64,000 nucleotides of DNA from Aquila chrysaetos chrysaetos. Lineage: Eukaryota; Chordata; Aves; Accipitriformes; Accipitridae. The notes beneath the pieces are model-generated. The model ran no database searches, was not told the DNA's origin, and was given only the letters and a program-made list of their open reading frames with translations. The stretch covers positions 4,747,501 to 4,811,500 of the forward strand of contig NC_044019.1 of assembly GCF_900496995.4 (NCBI RefSeq), given 5' to 3'. The position numbers and the translations under genes are program-made. How positions within the stretch are numbered: the first letter of the stretch is position 1; each line of letters begins with the position of its first letter. Below are positions 35,801 to 44,661 of this stretch, in pieces.

Positions 35801-36163
35801 CCTAGGCCAGAGGTAAGAGCCACAGTAAAAGACTGTCTTGTCGTGAGATGTAACTCACTCAGCTGGTCTTTCCTATTGGGTTCTCTTGAGAGTTGCAGCA
35901 GCAGTAACAGCCCCTGTTTGGTCCTAGCACTGCCTTGCTGAGTTCTCTCCCTTCTTGTCTTGCAGAGTGAAACCCTTAATGGGCGCGTGGTAGTAGACAT
36001 GGAAGGTGCTTCCCAAGCTAACCAGAGACGAATGAATGCAGACCCGCTGGAGGTGATGTTGCTGAACATGGGGTACCGGATTACAGGACTGACCAGTGGT
36101 GGGGCTGGAGGCTCAGATGATGAAGACAGCTCGGAGGGGCAAGTCCAGTGCCGGCCCAGCTAA
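19229..36163 (+). CDS. WDTC1: WDTC1 (WD and tetratricopeptide repeats 1, DCAF9), full coding span in 15 exons
   Basis: WDTC1 is a substrate receptor of CUL4-DDB1 ubiquitin ligases and the vertebrate counterpart of the fly Adipose protein, which restrains fat storage. The 15 exons listed below join in frame to 2016 bases, encoding 671 residues (human about 677). N-terminal WD repeats lie at about 40-225, with another WD unit at about 275-305. A TPR block is at about 353-462, and two C-terminal WD units at about 542-606. An acidic SDDEDSSEG tail precedes the conserved C-terminus QCRPS. Two DDB1-binding WDxR-type boxes are visible as IRQYDLR (159-165) and VRLYDIR (about 210-216). All introns are GT-AG. 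The start MAKANITRD matches recalled human MAKVNITRD. The asparagine-rich linker (NGVSNGIHLHSNG) has one NGVS unit fewer than I recall for human. No frameshift or premature stop was seen. Confidence 0.96.
19277..21372 (+). other. WDTC1: WDTC1 intron between coding exons 1 and 2
   Basis: This 2.1 kb intron contains a MIR-like SINE remnant near 20090-20200. Nothing else is recognised in it. Confidence 0.8.
20090..20200 (+). repeat. MIR-like SINE remnant
   Basis: The stretch has the tRNA-derived head (gtggttagagcattagcctg) followed, about 40 bases later, by tgtgaccttgggaagatt. This follows the order of the recalled MIR consensus (gtggttaagagca, then tgtgaccttgggcaag). It is diverged and truncated, and no target duplications are visible. 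Confidence 0.6.
21373..21456 (+). CDS. WDTC1: WDTC1 coding exon 2
   Basis: Residues 17-44 (ERGALGFERHYHVTDPFIRR...). The acceptor is ctttgtgcag and the donor CAG|GTAAGT. It leads into the first WD repeat. Confidence 0.95.
22388..22434 (+). CDS. WDTC1: WDTC1 coding exon 3
   Basis: Residues 45-59 (GHSGCVNCLEWNEKG) plus two bases of Asp60. This is the GH core of WD repeat 1. The acceptor is tttctcag and the donor GA|GTAAGT. Confidence 0.94.
23632..23743 (+). CDS. WDTC1: WDTC1 coding exon 4
   Basis: Residues 60-97 (LLASGSDDQHTIVWDPLHHKK...ANIFSVK), finishing WD repeat 1 (IVWD) and opening repeat 2. The acceptor is gtcttttag and the donor AAG|GTACAT. Confidence 0.95.
23839..23869. repeat. Poly-C tract of 31 bases
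   Basis: An uninterrupted run of 31 C lies about 95 bases after the donor of WDTC1 coding exon 4. True length is often uncertain for such runs because sequencing slips on them. Confidence 0.9.
24211..24398 (+). CDS. WDTC1: WDTC1 coding exon 5
   Basis: Residues 98-159, with the first two bases of Arg160. It covers WD repeats 2 and 3 (FLPHSGDRILITGAADSKV..., GDHTNRVKRIATAPMWPNTFW). The acceptor is tctctcacag and the donor CAG|GTACAG. Confidence 0.95.
25074..25256 (+). CDS. WDTC1: WDTC1 coding exon 6
   Basis: Residues 160-220, with two bases of Arg221. It contains the WDxR-type boxes QYDLR and LYDIR expected to contact DDB1, and WD repeat 4. The acceptor is ccctttgcag and the donor CAG|GTAATG. 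Confidence 0.95.
25576..25670 (+). CDS. WDTC1: WDTC1 coding exon 7
   Basis: Residues 221-252 (KSMKQSPSAGVHTFCDRQKP...) plus one base. This is a loop segment between WD units. The acceptor is ctggctag and the donor CAG|GTATTG. Confidence 0.94.
26736..26851 (+). CDS. WDTC1: WDTC1 coding exon 8
   Basis: Residues 253-291 (GHLPVKLPDYNNRLRVLVATY...NMGGEQ), the start of another WD unit. The acceptor is ctccacag and the donor CAG|GTAAGA. Confidence 0.95.
27979..28054 (+). CDS. WDTC1: WDTC1 coding exon 9
   Basis: Residues 292-316 (VYLFDLTYKQRPYTFLLPKK...) plus one base. It completes a WD unit (YLFDL). The acceptor is attccttag and the donor GG|GTAAGT. Confidence 0.95.
29081..29110 (+). repeat. Short MIR-like fragment
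   Basis: The string tccccagtttcccaacctgt followed by gaaatgg resembles the recalled MIR core tail cctcagtttcctcatctgtaaaatggg. It is too short for certainty. Confidence 0.35.
29795..29891 (+). CDS. WDTC1: WDTC1 coding exon 10 (Asn/Ser/Gly linker)
   Basis: Residues 317-348 plus two bases of Ser349. This is the low-complexity linker (NGKTSTNGVSNGIHLHSNG) between the WD and TPR parts. It is the least conserved exon compared with recalled human. The acceptor is aactttcag and the donor AG|GTAAAG. Confidence 0.93.
30997..31170 (+). CDS. WDTC1: WDTC1 coding exon 11 (TPR start)
   Basis: Residues 349-406. It carries the first TPR helices (ANEAFACQLWTQAIQLYSKA, then YGNRAAAYMKR). The acceptor is ttcccttcag and the donor TG|GTAAGG. 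Confidence 0.95.
31171..34413 (+). other. WDTC1: WDTC1 intron after coding exon 11
   Basis: This 3.2 kb intron splits the TPR block. It contains an ATT microsatellite at 33503-33532 and no recognisable exon. Confidence 0.8.
33503..33532. repeat. ATT microsatellite
   Basis: About ten ATT/TTA units with small interruptions. Confidence 0.85.
34414..34649 (+). CDS. WDTC1: WDTC1 coding exon 12 (TPR)
   Basis: Residues 407-485 plus one base. It completes the TPR block (DALRDCLKAISLNPCHLKAH, RLARCLFELKYVAEALECL). The acceptor is ttttcttcag and the donor CG|GTGAGT. Confidence 0.95.
35029..35197 (+). CDS. WDTC1: WDTC1 coding exon 13
   Basis: Residues 486-541 plus two bases of Ser542. A Gly/Lys-rich start (EDKKGGGP) leads to RKDSISEDEMVLRERSYDY and the Cys/His cluster YCGHCNTTTD. 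The acceptor is gtctttccag and the donor CAG|GTATGT. Confidence 0.95.
35620..35812 (+). CDS. WDTC1: WDTC1 coding exon 14 (C-terminal WD units)
   Basis: Residues 542-606 hold two C-terminal WD units (IVSGSDDGSFFIWEKE and CFLATSGIDPVVRLWNPRPE). The acceptor is ctcaccctag and the donor AG|GTAAGA. Confidence 0.96.
35966..36163 (+). CDS. WDTC1: WDTC1 coding exon 15 with stop
   Basis: Residues 607-671, then TAA at 36161. The acidic tail SDDEDSSEGQVQCRPS matches the recalled human C-terminus. The acceptor is gtcttgcag. Confidence 0.96.
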   Translation, partial: SETLNGRVVVDMEGASQANQRRMNADPLEVMLLNMGYRITGLTSGGAGGSDDEDSSEGQVQCRPS

Positions 36164-36555
36164 AACAGAACTGCCTCTCCTTCCTCTAATTGTTTGGCTG
36201 AAAGGGAACCTAGTTTCCTTGGTCCTGAACTTTCTCTGATGAATGACTGCACTGTTTCGCACTATGCACAGAGTAGGACAAGCTGGCAGGGGCAGGAGCG
36301 GCCGTCTCTTTAAAACATCGTCACCACCTCCTCCTTCTCCCGTCACGCTACTGAGCAGCATGTCAGTGCAGTCCGAGGTTTGCCTTTAGTGGAATTTAGT
36401 CCCAACAGGGGTCTTTGAGTTGTCTGTAAGCAGTGTAAGCTGGTGAATTTTTTTCCAGAGCTGCTGTATGATCTGGTATAGAGGGATGTTGCCTGCATTC
36501 ATGCATTTGGAGAGGGGATGTTAAATTCCTGAATAAAATACAAACCTAGGGCAGG
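36164..36555 (+). other. WDTC1: WDTC1 3' untranslated region, first candidate end
   Basis: Non-coding sequence after the WDTC1 stop leads to AATAAA at 36532-36537. Cleavage there would give a short 3' UTR of about 390 bases. A much longer 3' UTR is also possible, because more AATAAA hexamers follow downstream. Confidence 0.5.
36532..36537 (+). terminator. WDTC1: Candidate polyadenylation signal (WDTC1, proximal)
   Basis: The canonical AATAAA hexamer lies 369 bases after the WDTC1 stop. The downstream 30 bases are not strongly GT-rich, so its use is uncertain. Confidence 0.5.
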
Positions 36556-39500
36556 GGTTATGGAATGAATTTACTGCAGTGATCTTGGTCTTGAAAGCTT
36601 GACTCTGCTTTTGTGCTACCAGTCTGTCTAGAGGCCCCTGGTTTAGGGTTGTTGGCCATGATACACCTGTTTTGTCCCATAACATCTTTCTTCTGGCTTC
36701 CATCTCTTAACACGTTGTCACCAGATGTAGCTGTGTTGTATTAAGGACTGGATATTGCCTGTCTTGTCCCTGGGCATCTGTCTTAGTTGATCAATCAGTG
36801 AAGGCACTGAGTATGTGCAGCTCAACAGGGCAGGATGTGATTGCCCAGCTCTGATACTTTCTTCTGTGGTCTGTGAACCCATGGAGAAAGGTGACAGCAA
36901 TGGGAGCAGGTTTGATCAGAGACCTAGGGCTCACGTAGCTAAAGCTACTGAGGAAAGGGGCTGGTAACAGCACTCTTCCAGAGCTGCTCTCTCCATTTCC
37001 CAAAATGTGTGTAGCTCTATTCACCTTCTGCTCTCTAAGTCACCTGTGTTGGAGCTGAGAATGTTGCCACCATGTATACGTTGCAACTAAAGTTTTGAGC
37101 TTTTAGGAAGCAGCATTTTTGTGCAGTCAGCTGCTCTGTCTTGGCCGAGGTGGGCCTTCTTTGCCTCATTGTTGGTATAACATCTGATGGATTAGTGGTC
37201 CTCTCAGGAACCCTCGTTCCTCTTCCCGCTCTCCACACACTGTCTCTGGCTGCAAAGCCCAGAGTACAGCTAGAAATGCAGCACTGTACTTCCATCCCTT
37301 CCCCTCTCATGTAACATGCAGCCCTGTTTTTCCCTCTTGCAGTTGCCAAATGCTAAATATCAAATAGATCTTACACAGCTGTGCTACAACCGAATCCGAA
37401 GAGGTTGTTTTTTCTAGGACTATCAACTAAGACCAAAGAGCCCCTGGAGATCCTAACTGCTCTGCGCTGTCTCGTATCTCTTACTGCTGAAGGTCTGAAC
37501 ATGCTAGCCTTGGTCCCAGGGGTGTGAGATGTGTGTCTGGGAGTGTGTGCACATGTGTGTATGCTGCATTAGGGCTGTTCTTCCATGTGGTGCAATCCCT
37601 GGTCTTCCTGTTCCTGCTGTGGAAAGATGAGAGGCCTCCCTTTCCTTCTCTGGCTGCTTCTGGCTGCCAAGCATTGATGAGAGAGACTGCGCAGTGCTGG
37701 CTGATCAAGGTAACTGGCTTCCTCTCCCTTCCAGAACAGTCTTTATGAGATGAGTGAGCCTTGTGCAGGAGGGAGAGAGGTCACAGTCTCGTAGCTGGCA
37801 GCATCTCTCCAAGGACACTGTTCCCTGCATAGAGAGATCCCCCACACCCCCCTTGTAATAGCAGTGGAGCTAACTGGGACCTGATCTCTGCCCTTCAGAC
37901 AAAGATGTCCATCTGCTCTTTCACATGTGGGTGAAACTGAGCCTTGGTGAACCCCGGTCTTGTGGGAGCATGCCCCTCACTGCCCAGAAACGACTGGCTA
38001 CCCTTGTGCTCTGCTGAGCTGTGATGGCAGACTCGCGCTCCATCTTCTCCTGCTGAAGCAGAGCTCTCCTGGGACAGATTGTCACTTGGCTGCTGAGGGC
38101 ATGTTTGCTTGTTCTCATTGCAGTACCAGCGCATTAGATGTGACTACTTGCTCAGTTTACCTGTTTGGTTGTGTACAAGCTCCCACACCCCAGGTGTACC
38201 CTGGCACTCAATGCTCTTCAAAACCCAGAGACAGCAGAAAATTCTTCTCACTTGGGTGGCTTTTTGACATGGTCTGGCCTTTTCTTTTTTTTTGCTTAAG
38301 GCTTTCCTACTAGACGCATCCTCTTTTTTTTTTTCTCTCTTCTCCTCCCACTCAAACTTTTTTTTCAGCTTTCAGTAGACAATGTCTGCAGGCTTTGATT
38401 TTTAAACTGGGAGGCTGAGATAGAAAGCTCTGAAGAGAACAGACCTCTCCCTCCCCATTCACCTTTTGCTGTGGCAGCTATTTTTTGTTGTTTTTACCCT
38501 TGTGAGACAGTGCAGCTCTTTTACCTGCCAGTTGCAGTGTGAAAGCTACAAGATTCCCTGCCTCTGCAGTGGATTGCTTTTTTTAATGGCTGCTTTGGTT
38601 AAAAAAGATAAATAATAATGGGAGAGAAGGAGAGAGAAAAATCTTTCTGCTTCTAGCCCCTTTTCCCCTTGTCGTGGGCAGATTACCTGCTTTGTTGCTT
38701 GTTAATGAGGAATTTGTATTTATTGGTGAAGGAAGAAACATGCTGGGGAAGTAGGGAAAAGATGTTGCTTTATTGACCTCTGCTGTTTACTTCAACCCCC
38801 TCTTTGGGAAAGCTTCTTCCTGCTCTTTCTGGTTAACTCTTTCTAGCCTGGGATATGCAGGGATGCCTCTTTTATTTTTGTATTCTAGAAATGGGCTCTC
38901 CGTTAGGAGACTCTAGGATTCTCTTAGTGTTGCAGTGATCATTGCTTCTCGCTTTTTCAAGTACTAAAGATGATCATCTCGTAAACTTTGCCCCTGCAGT
39001 TGTAGAGGTAACACACAAGCCTTACTGCCCTCACTAGAAGGAGCAGAAAACTTGTTTCTCTGGTCCCTGGAAGAGAAAGGGTTAAGCAATTAAACAGTTC
39101 TTTGTTCTAGTTCTTTCTTGGTGTCATTTTGTTTGGGGGATTGTTCTGGCTTTGTTCAACCTTTCTCCTCTATGGAGGTGGACAAGCGTGGGTGGGGGGG
39201 TGGCCTGGTTGGGCTGGATGTTGTCTATTCAACAGTGCTGCTTCTTGGAGAATAGACGCCCCAGTAAACTTGAGTGGGAAGGGGGCTGGGGAGCCCAAAA
39301 CATGGCTTGTAAGCTGTGGTGGCTACTGAGTTAGTGCTGATGTTAGTTTGTGCAGGTGTGGGGAGCTCAGATCTATCAGTGGACCAAGGGCTGGGGCTGT
39401 GTTTGGGAGCAGAGTCTGCCTCTGGCTTGGTTTAGAGCTAAAGCTGCAAACGTTGGAGTGAGGATGAGAACGGCTGCCTGGGGCTTGCTGGAGAAGAGAG

Positions 39501-41808
39501 AAGTGATGCACACGTCTTACAGAAAGATGAATGGTGCTGTAATGGAGTTAGTTTCTCTGAATTACGTTTTGTCAGGGTGGGGGGTAAAATTGTTAAAATC
39601 CTCATTGAGCCCCTGCTGAACCCAAGGGTTAGAGGTGAGTGAGGGGGAGGCAAAAAGCTGTGTAGGGAAAATTAACCCATACTTGCCTTTTAGCTCTTCT
39701 TAAACAGTAAATAGCCTCTTGCCCTGAGAAGCAGAGCCCTGGTGGCTTAGGCTGCGGGGCAGACCCAAGGTCACCTACCTGAGTCACCATGTTACTGACT
39801 GATCTTCTGAGACCTTTCCGCTGTCAGAAACAGCGCACTTACTGCCTTAAAGTGTCTCGCACTCAGCATGGTGTGTTGGACATCAACATTTAGACCCAGA
39901 GATGATCCCTTGCTAAAGGATATCACAAACTCACTTTCTTCTCTGGGCTCCTGCAGCAAAACCTCCCAAATACTTTCCTGCCCTCCAAGCTGCAGAATGC
40001 CAGGCCTTAAGTAAGAGTTAGAAAACCAGTCTGCTATTTTCAGAATCCATTTGAAGTCTTCTCTTAAAAATTCCCATTGGACACCTTTCAGCTGAAGGCC
40101 TTTAGAGGCCTCTTCATTTCAAATCCTGTCTGATACAAATTATTGCTTTAAAAGACAGCTCTGCTCTAACAAAGCAATGCGCATCCACAGCTGGAATTGG
40201 CAATCAACTAATTAGGTCAGATCTTGGACTGAATGGCTGGACAAAGAGGAAGCATGGAAGGGGAAGCTGAGTGGTTGAATCGTGGGTGGAAATGGCTAGA
40301 AGGACCCAGGAAATGAGTTTTATTTGTAATTTGGGTAAGGGAATTGGGTTGAGGAGGGAGAGGAGCGATATGCTCTGGGATGTGGGGAGAAGAGCAATCA
40401 CAGCCCTACTGATGAGATCACTTTTCTCGGATGTCACAGTGCCAGGAACAAGTCTGCAAAGGGCTCAAGATGGCTGCTGTCTCTGAGCAAAATGGGAGCA
40501 GGATGTCGGAAAACTGCCTGCTGTTGTTGCAGTGAGGAATTCAGTCCTCTGCCTGTTATGCTTCTCGTAGCTTGTTCAGGCCTTGCTGCTGCAGGAGGTG
40601 AGACTGATCGGGACCAGCGCCGGGGCTGGCAAGGAGAAAAGGTGGGCCTTTTTGTGGATTTCGTAGCTGAGAAATGATTGTGACCTGCACTTGGCTCTTT
40701 GAGCGCTTCCACCTTGTGCCCCTTGTCCCTGAGAAACTGGTGGCTTTTCCTTTAAACATAAAAGTTGCCCTGTGGGTTGGCTGTGTCAGTTGGAGAGGGA
40801 GAGAGAAGGAAATGCAGCTTTCAAGTGACAGGGAAGCAGAAAAGACCTGAAGGTTAAAGCTGAGGGGTGAGATGGCTTAGGGGCATTGCTTTTGGGGTGG
40901 GTGGCTGAGCCTGCGTATGTTCTTTCGCTTGTGAGTAGCACCATCATCAATACAGATGAGAGTGACGTTTCTGGTTCACGCTGAGCGATTAGAGGCTGTC
41001 AGATTGCAGCAGGCACAGACCACAGGAAAGGAACAACAAAAACGCAAAGCAACCCACCCCAGCATCACCTCCAGGGTGGGGGAAGGACGCCTTGGTGTCC
41101 TCCATCAGCCTGTGCCTCGGTGACATTTTAAATAGACTCCTGCACGCGGTGTTGCCTGCTGCTGCCTCGGTTGTCAATGTCAGAAGGGGGAGGGGATCTC
41201 TTCCTTGAGTGGTTTGGTCCTGGCAGTCCCTGTAATGTTTGAGCTGTCACAACAGGGAAGGTTCCCAAGGAAGCCGCTTTACTGAACAAGAGCTGGCTGG
41301 GTGCCTGCTTCTTTCAGGCTCAGAGATGAGCCGGGGTAGAAAGGGGAGGTAACCAAATCCCTTCCAGGCCGAGCTCCAGCTATAGCCATGGTGGCGTGTG
41401 CTTGGACAAACCGGTGTGCGGTCTGGGCCGCTTCTTCCCAGAGCAGACAGGCTCTCCTCTCGGAAGGGCTCTGCATCTCCAGGGTGTGAGTGATGCATTG
41501 GCACCTGCAGTGAGTAGGCAAAGATCGTTGTCCTGAGGATGTTTTGGGCCAACGGGAAGTAGAGCTGCTTCCTTGCTGACAACAGGAGAGAGGAGCCATT
41601 GATGGCAAGTCGCTGGCACAAGTAGGAGTGAAACCTTTTGTTTCTTGTCAAATGAGAGATTGCAAAAACAATGATGGCAGGATTCCTGCTCTGTACATCG
41701 ATCCAGTCTTGTAGTCAGGCAAGATAGCTGCAATAAAAAGCCCGGCCTTTAATTTTATGCATGGAGAACTTCTTACCTGCTCTCCCCTCCCTGTCCGTGT
41801 CGTTGTGT

Positions 41809-41829
41809 CCCCCCCCCCCCCCCCCCCCC
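41809..41829. repeat. Poly-C tract of 21 bases
   Basis: An uninterrupted C run in the WDTC1-TMEM222 interval. Confidence 0.9.
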
Positions 41830-42057
41830 GCAGTTTCTTTTCCAACTGCAGCTATTTTTCCCTGCTGACTTCAGGTGTTTTGTATTCTGCTTAGATCAAT
41901 AGCAGTAGAACAGCAGCAGCTTTCCAGTTGTCACTAGGAAGACCCTGCTGTCAGCTACAGCTCACCCGTTTTCTGCCAGTGCGGTATTGGGGATGGAGAG
42001 CCCTTCCGCTTGCCTGACAAACACAAAAGAAAGCTGTGCAGTACAGGAGTGCTGTAT

Positions 42058-42101
42058 TGATTTTTTTTTTCTTTGGTTTTTTTTTTTTTTTTTCTTTTTT
42101 A
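42058..42101. repeat. T-rich tract
   Basis: Runs of 11, about 17 and 6 T are separated by ctttgg and c. It could be a simple repeat or the A-tail of an old minus-strand retrocopy, but no retrocopy body is recognisable next to it. Confidence 0.7.
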
Positions 42102-43819
42102 AATCCAGCCTGGGGAAAACGGTGTTCTTCCTGTGCTCCAGCAGCTGGTTTGCCTTCCTGCACTTAGTTTAAGAGAGAATAAACTGGGCTGTCTGAAATG
42201 CCCCCTGCCCATGCGGGAGGGGAGGGTATGAGGCGGCACTGCAGGGAGATGCGTCCTGCTGAGGCTGTCGGTGTCATCCTTGCTGTGTGGCTTTGCCAAG
42301 GGAGCTGGTCCCTGGTGATACGCTGCTTAGCAGCCTCCGAGACACAAGCAGGAAGAGCAAATCCATTGCCTAATCCGACAAACGCGCCAGGACCACATTA
42401 GCTGATGCGAACATTGGCCCCTATTCATAGATTTTTAACAATCTCTGATACTTACGTTAGCCTGGAGCAAATCAATGCAAGTATTTTTCTTCATTGAACA
42501 AAGTGTTCACTGAAACACATACAACCTTTGTGTGCATCTTCCATCCAAAGTGCCAAAATAGGAAGTGTCTGTTGGAAACCAAAGCACCAGGCATGGCTTT
42601 GCTCTTAAGGGTGTCTATATTTCCTCGGCTTTCTCTCTTTTGTAACTGGACTATTTTGTGAATTCCCTCACCATCAGATTCCGAGGAGCACGATCTCAGG
42701 CTCTTGATCAACTCTTGATGCAGTGACAGGTCACGCTGAGACGATGCCCACGCTGTAGCTTGACGTGAGCTGCTCTGCATGAGCACCTCGGTTGATGGCT
42801 CTGCTTCCATCCAGCTGCCTCTGAAGCAGCCCTCCTTCTTGGAGGGGCTGTCCTAAAACATGGTCTAGACTAGGAAATAAGGTGGGATGTTAGATGATCT
42901 CTTGAGGGCTTGGTAGAGGCAAGGAAATGTAGTCTTCAGTGCATTACTAAGCTAGTTGTGTTGAAGCCTGAGTACTCATATGACAAGTTAGCGTGTATTG
43001 AGGGCGGGTAGGCCACCTCCGCACTAGACTGTTAGCCAATGCTTTCTACTGCCATACCGGCAACTCCCAACTGGTGTCCCCTCTGATGTGCCTCTGCTGT
43101 CGGTAGAGGTTACGGATCTCCTGGGCTTTCAAGCTGGAAGCTTCCTTAGTCTAAAATTCAGTGAGCGTGTTAAGTGCTGTTCTGTCCCCAGAACAGAGAC
43201 TACATTGATAAATGTGGAAGGCTGGACTCAGCTTAATTATTGAGCAGTCAGGTAATGGAAAGCAGAATGCATAGAGATAAGTCTTTGATGAAGGAGAGAA
43301 ATTTCAGTAAAAAGTGGGGTGGTTATGTGGAAGCTGTAAGTTTGTGACGACCATTGGGAACGTGGCTCTTGCCGTTAACAGGGTTTGCTAATAACAAAAG
43401 CCAGCACCTTCTGTGAGCAGAGTGCTTGGCTCTGCATTGCCTCTGCTCTGTGTGAGGAGGAACCTAACCACGTGCAGGAAGGGGCCAAGACTGTTTTATT
43501 AGCAAAACCCCTTGGCATCATGCTGTGTAACGTCACAAACTGTGCTGGAGAGCTCTGGTAACTACAGGGCTTGAAGGGAAATGCAGCTCAAGGTCTCTGT
43601 GTGAGGAGGAAACGAGCAGCTTCCACGGAAAGCATGGAAGGATGCGAAGAGGAGAGTGGGGGCTGGACGCTCTGCAGCTCTCCTGCACCTGCTGGGCTGA
43701 ACGTCCCTGTCCTGGGTCTGCTGGGCTGGGGCAAGCGATGTCCTCCCTGTTCTTCCCACTAGTTCAGTGAGTTGTCACTCTGTATTTTGCCGAGTGTGTT
43801 GTGGTGGGTGGAAATCTGG

Positions 43820-43877
43820 AATAAACATATTTCTTCTTCAGCTTTCTCGTGTAGTTTGAATTAAACTTCCTAATAAA
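43820..43877 (+). terminator. Tandem polyadenylation signals
   Basis: AATAAA occurs at 43820-43825 and 43872-43877, followed by attgttatttttc, which is T/GT-rich. It could be the distal end of WDTC1 transcripts or of a separate non-coding RNA. Confidence 0.45.
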
Positions 43878-44504
43878 GCAATTGTTATTTTTCTAATCTG
43901 ATTCTCCATTTGTAAATGCTGTTCCTCCCCTTGCAGTCCCTTGACCACCTCCTCTCTCAGGGGAGGCTGGGTCTGATACTTATTTCTGCTTTTGCACTTT
44001 CCTGAGGGCGCCTTCTACCTGGCAGCTCTGGGGCCTGACTCTTCCAGCTTCTGGTCTTTGGAAGGGCAGCAGGGAGAAGTTCGCTACTGAGGTTTGCGTG
44101 GTGGATCTGCACAAGGTAGGTGTGAGGGGTGAAGGTACCTGCCTCGAGGAGCTTCGCCGGAGCAGAAGGCCCCGCTGTGAAACAAACCCAGGCCCTTCTG
44201 CGCCGCACGAAGCCGCTGAAGTCCTGGGGCGGGGTGGGGGGACGAGCCCGAAGCTCGGCTCTCCGTGGGGGTGGAGAGCAGCGAGCCAACGCTTCGTCAA
44301 GCAGCAGCCGCGGGGCTGTGGGCTCTCCGCCCGGGCTCTGGCCGGCCAGGTGGGTGAGCCCCGGGGCCCTTCCAGCTCGGATTCCCCCCTCCCCAAAACG
44401 GGGAGGGCCCGGGGGAGGCGGCGCTGGGCCCGCCAGGCCGTGAGGGAGCCTGCCCGCTCCCGCTTCCTGGTTACCGGCCGTGCCCGGAAGCGGGCGCGGT
44501 CTCC

Positions 44505-44518
44505 AGGAAGTGACGTAA
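44505..44518 (+). promoter_or_regulatory. TMEM222: ETS/CRE composite site
   Basis: AGGAAGTGACGTAA joins an ETS core (GGAAGT) to a CRE half-site-like TGACGTAA, 31 bases before the TMEM222 ATG. This arrangement is common at CpG-island promoters. Confidence 0.6.
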
Positions 44519-44548
44519 ACGCGGCGGGCGGGGGGGCGGGCCCCGGTG

Positions 44549-44661
44549 ATGGCGGAAGCGGAGGCCAAGATGAAGCAGTTCAATGGCGGCGGGGCCGGGC
44601 TGGACGCCGAGCGCGGCCGTTTCCCCTACTGCGTGGTGTGGACCCCCATCCCCGTCCTGAC
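44549..44661 (+). CDS. TMEM222: TMEM222 exon 1
   Basis: Residues 1-37 plus two bases of Thr38 (MAEAEAKMKQ...FPYCVVWTPIPVL). The donor is AC|GTGAGT. Confidence 0.93.

Larger units (their letters stand above)
36556..44100 (+). other. WDTC1 long 3' UTR and/or intergenic DNA
   Basis: No coding gene is recognised in these 7.5 kb. It is T-rich in places (38280-38370, 42060-42100) and has a 21-base C run at 41809-41829. Further AATAAA hexamers lie at 41732 and 42179, and a close pair at 43820 and 43872. The latter pair sits in an A+T-rich stretch with T-rich sequence after it, as at a real transcript end. Whether the WDTC1 transcript extends this far cannot be told from sequence. Confidence 0.5.

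Noticed and set aside
37481-40800. Small open frames in the WDTC1-TMEM222 interval as microproteins
   Set aside because: They are short, on both strands, without a strong start context or recognisable motif, as expected by chance.
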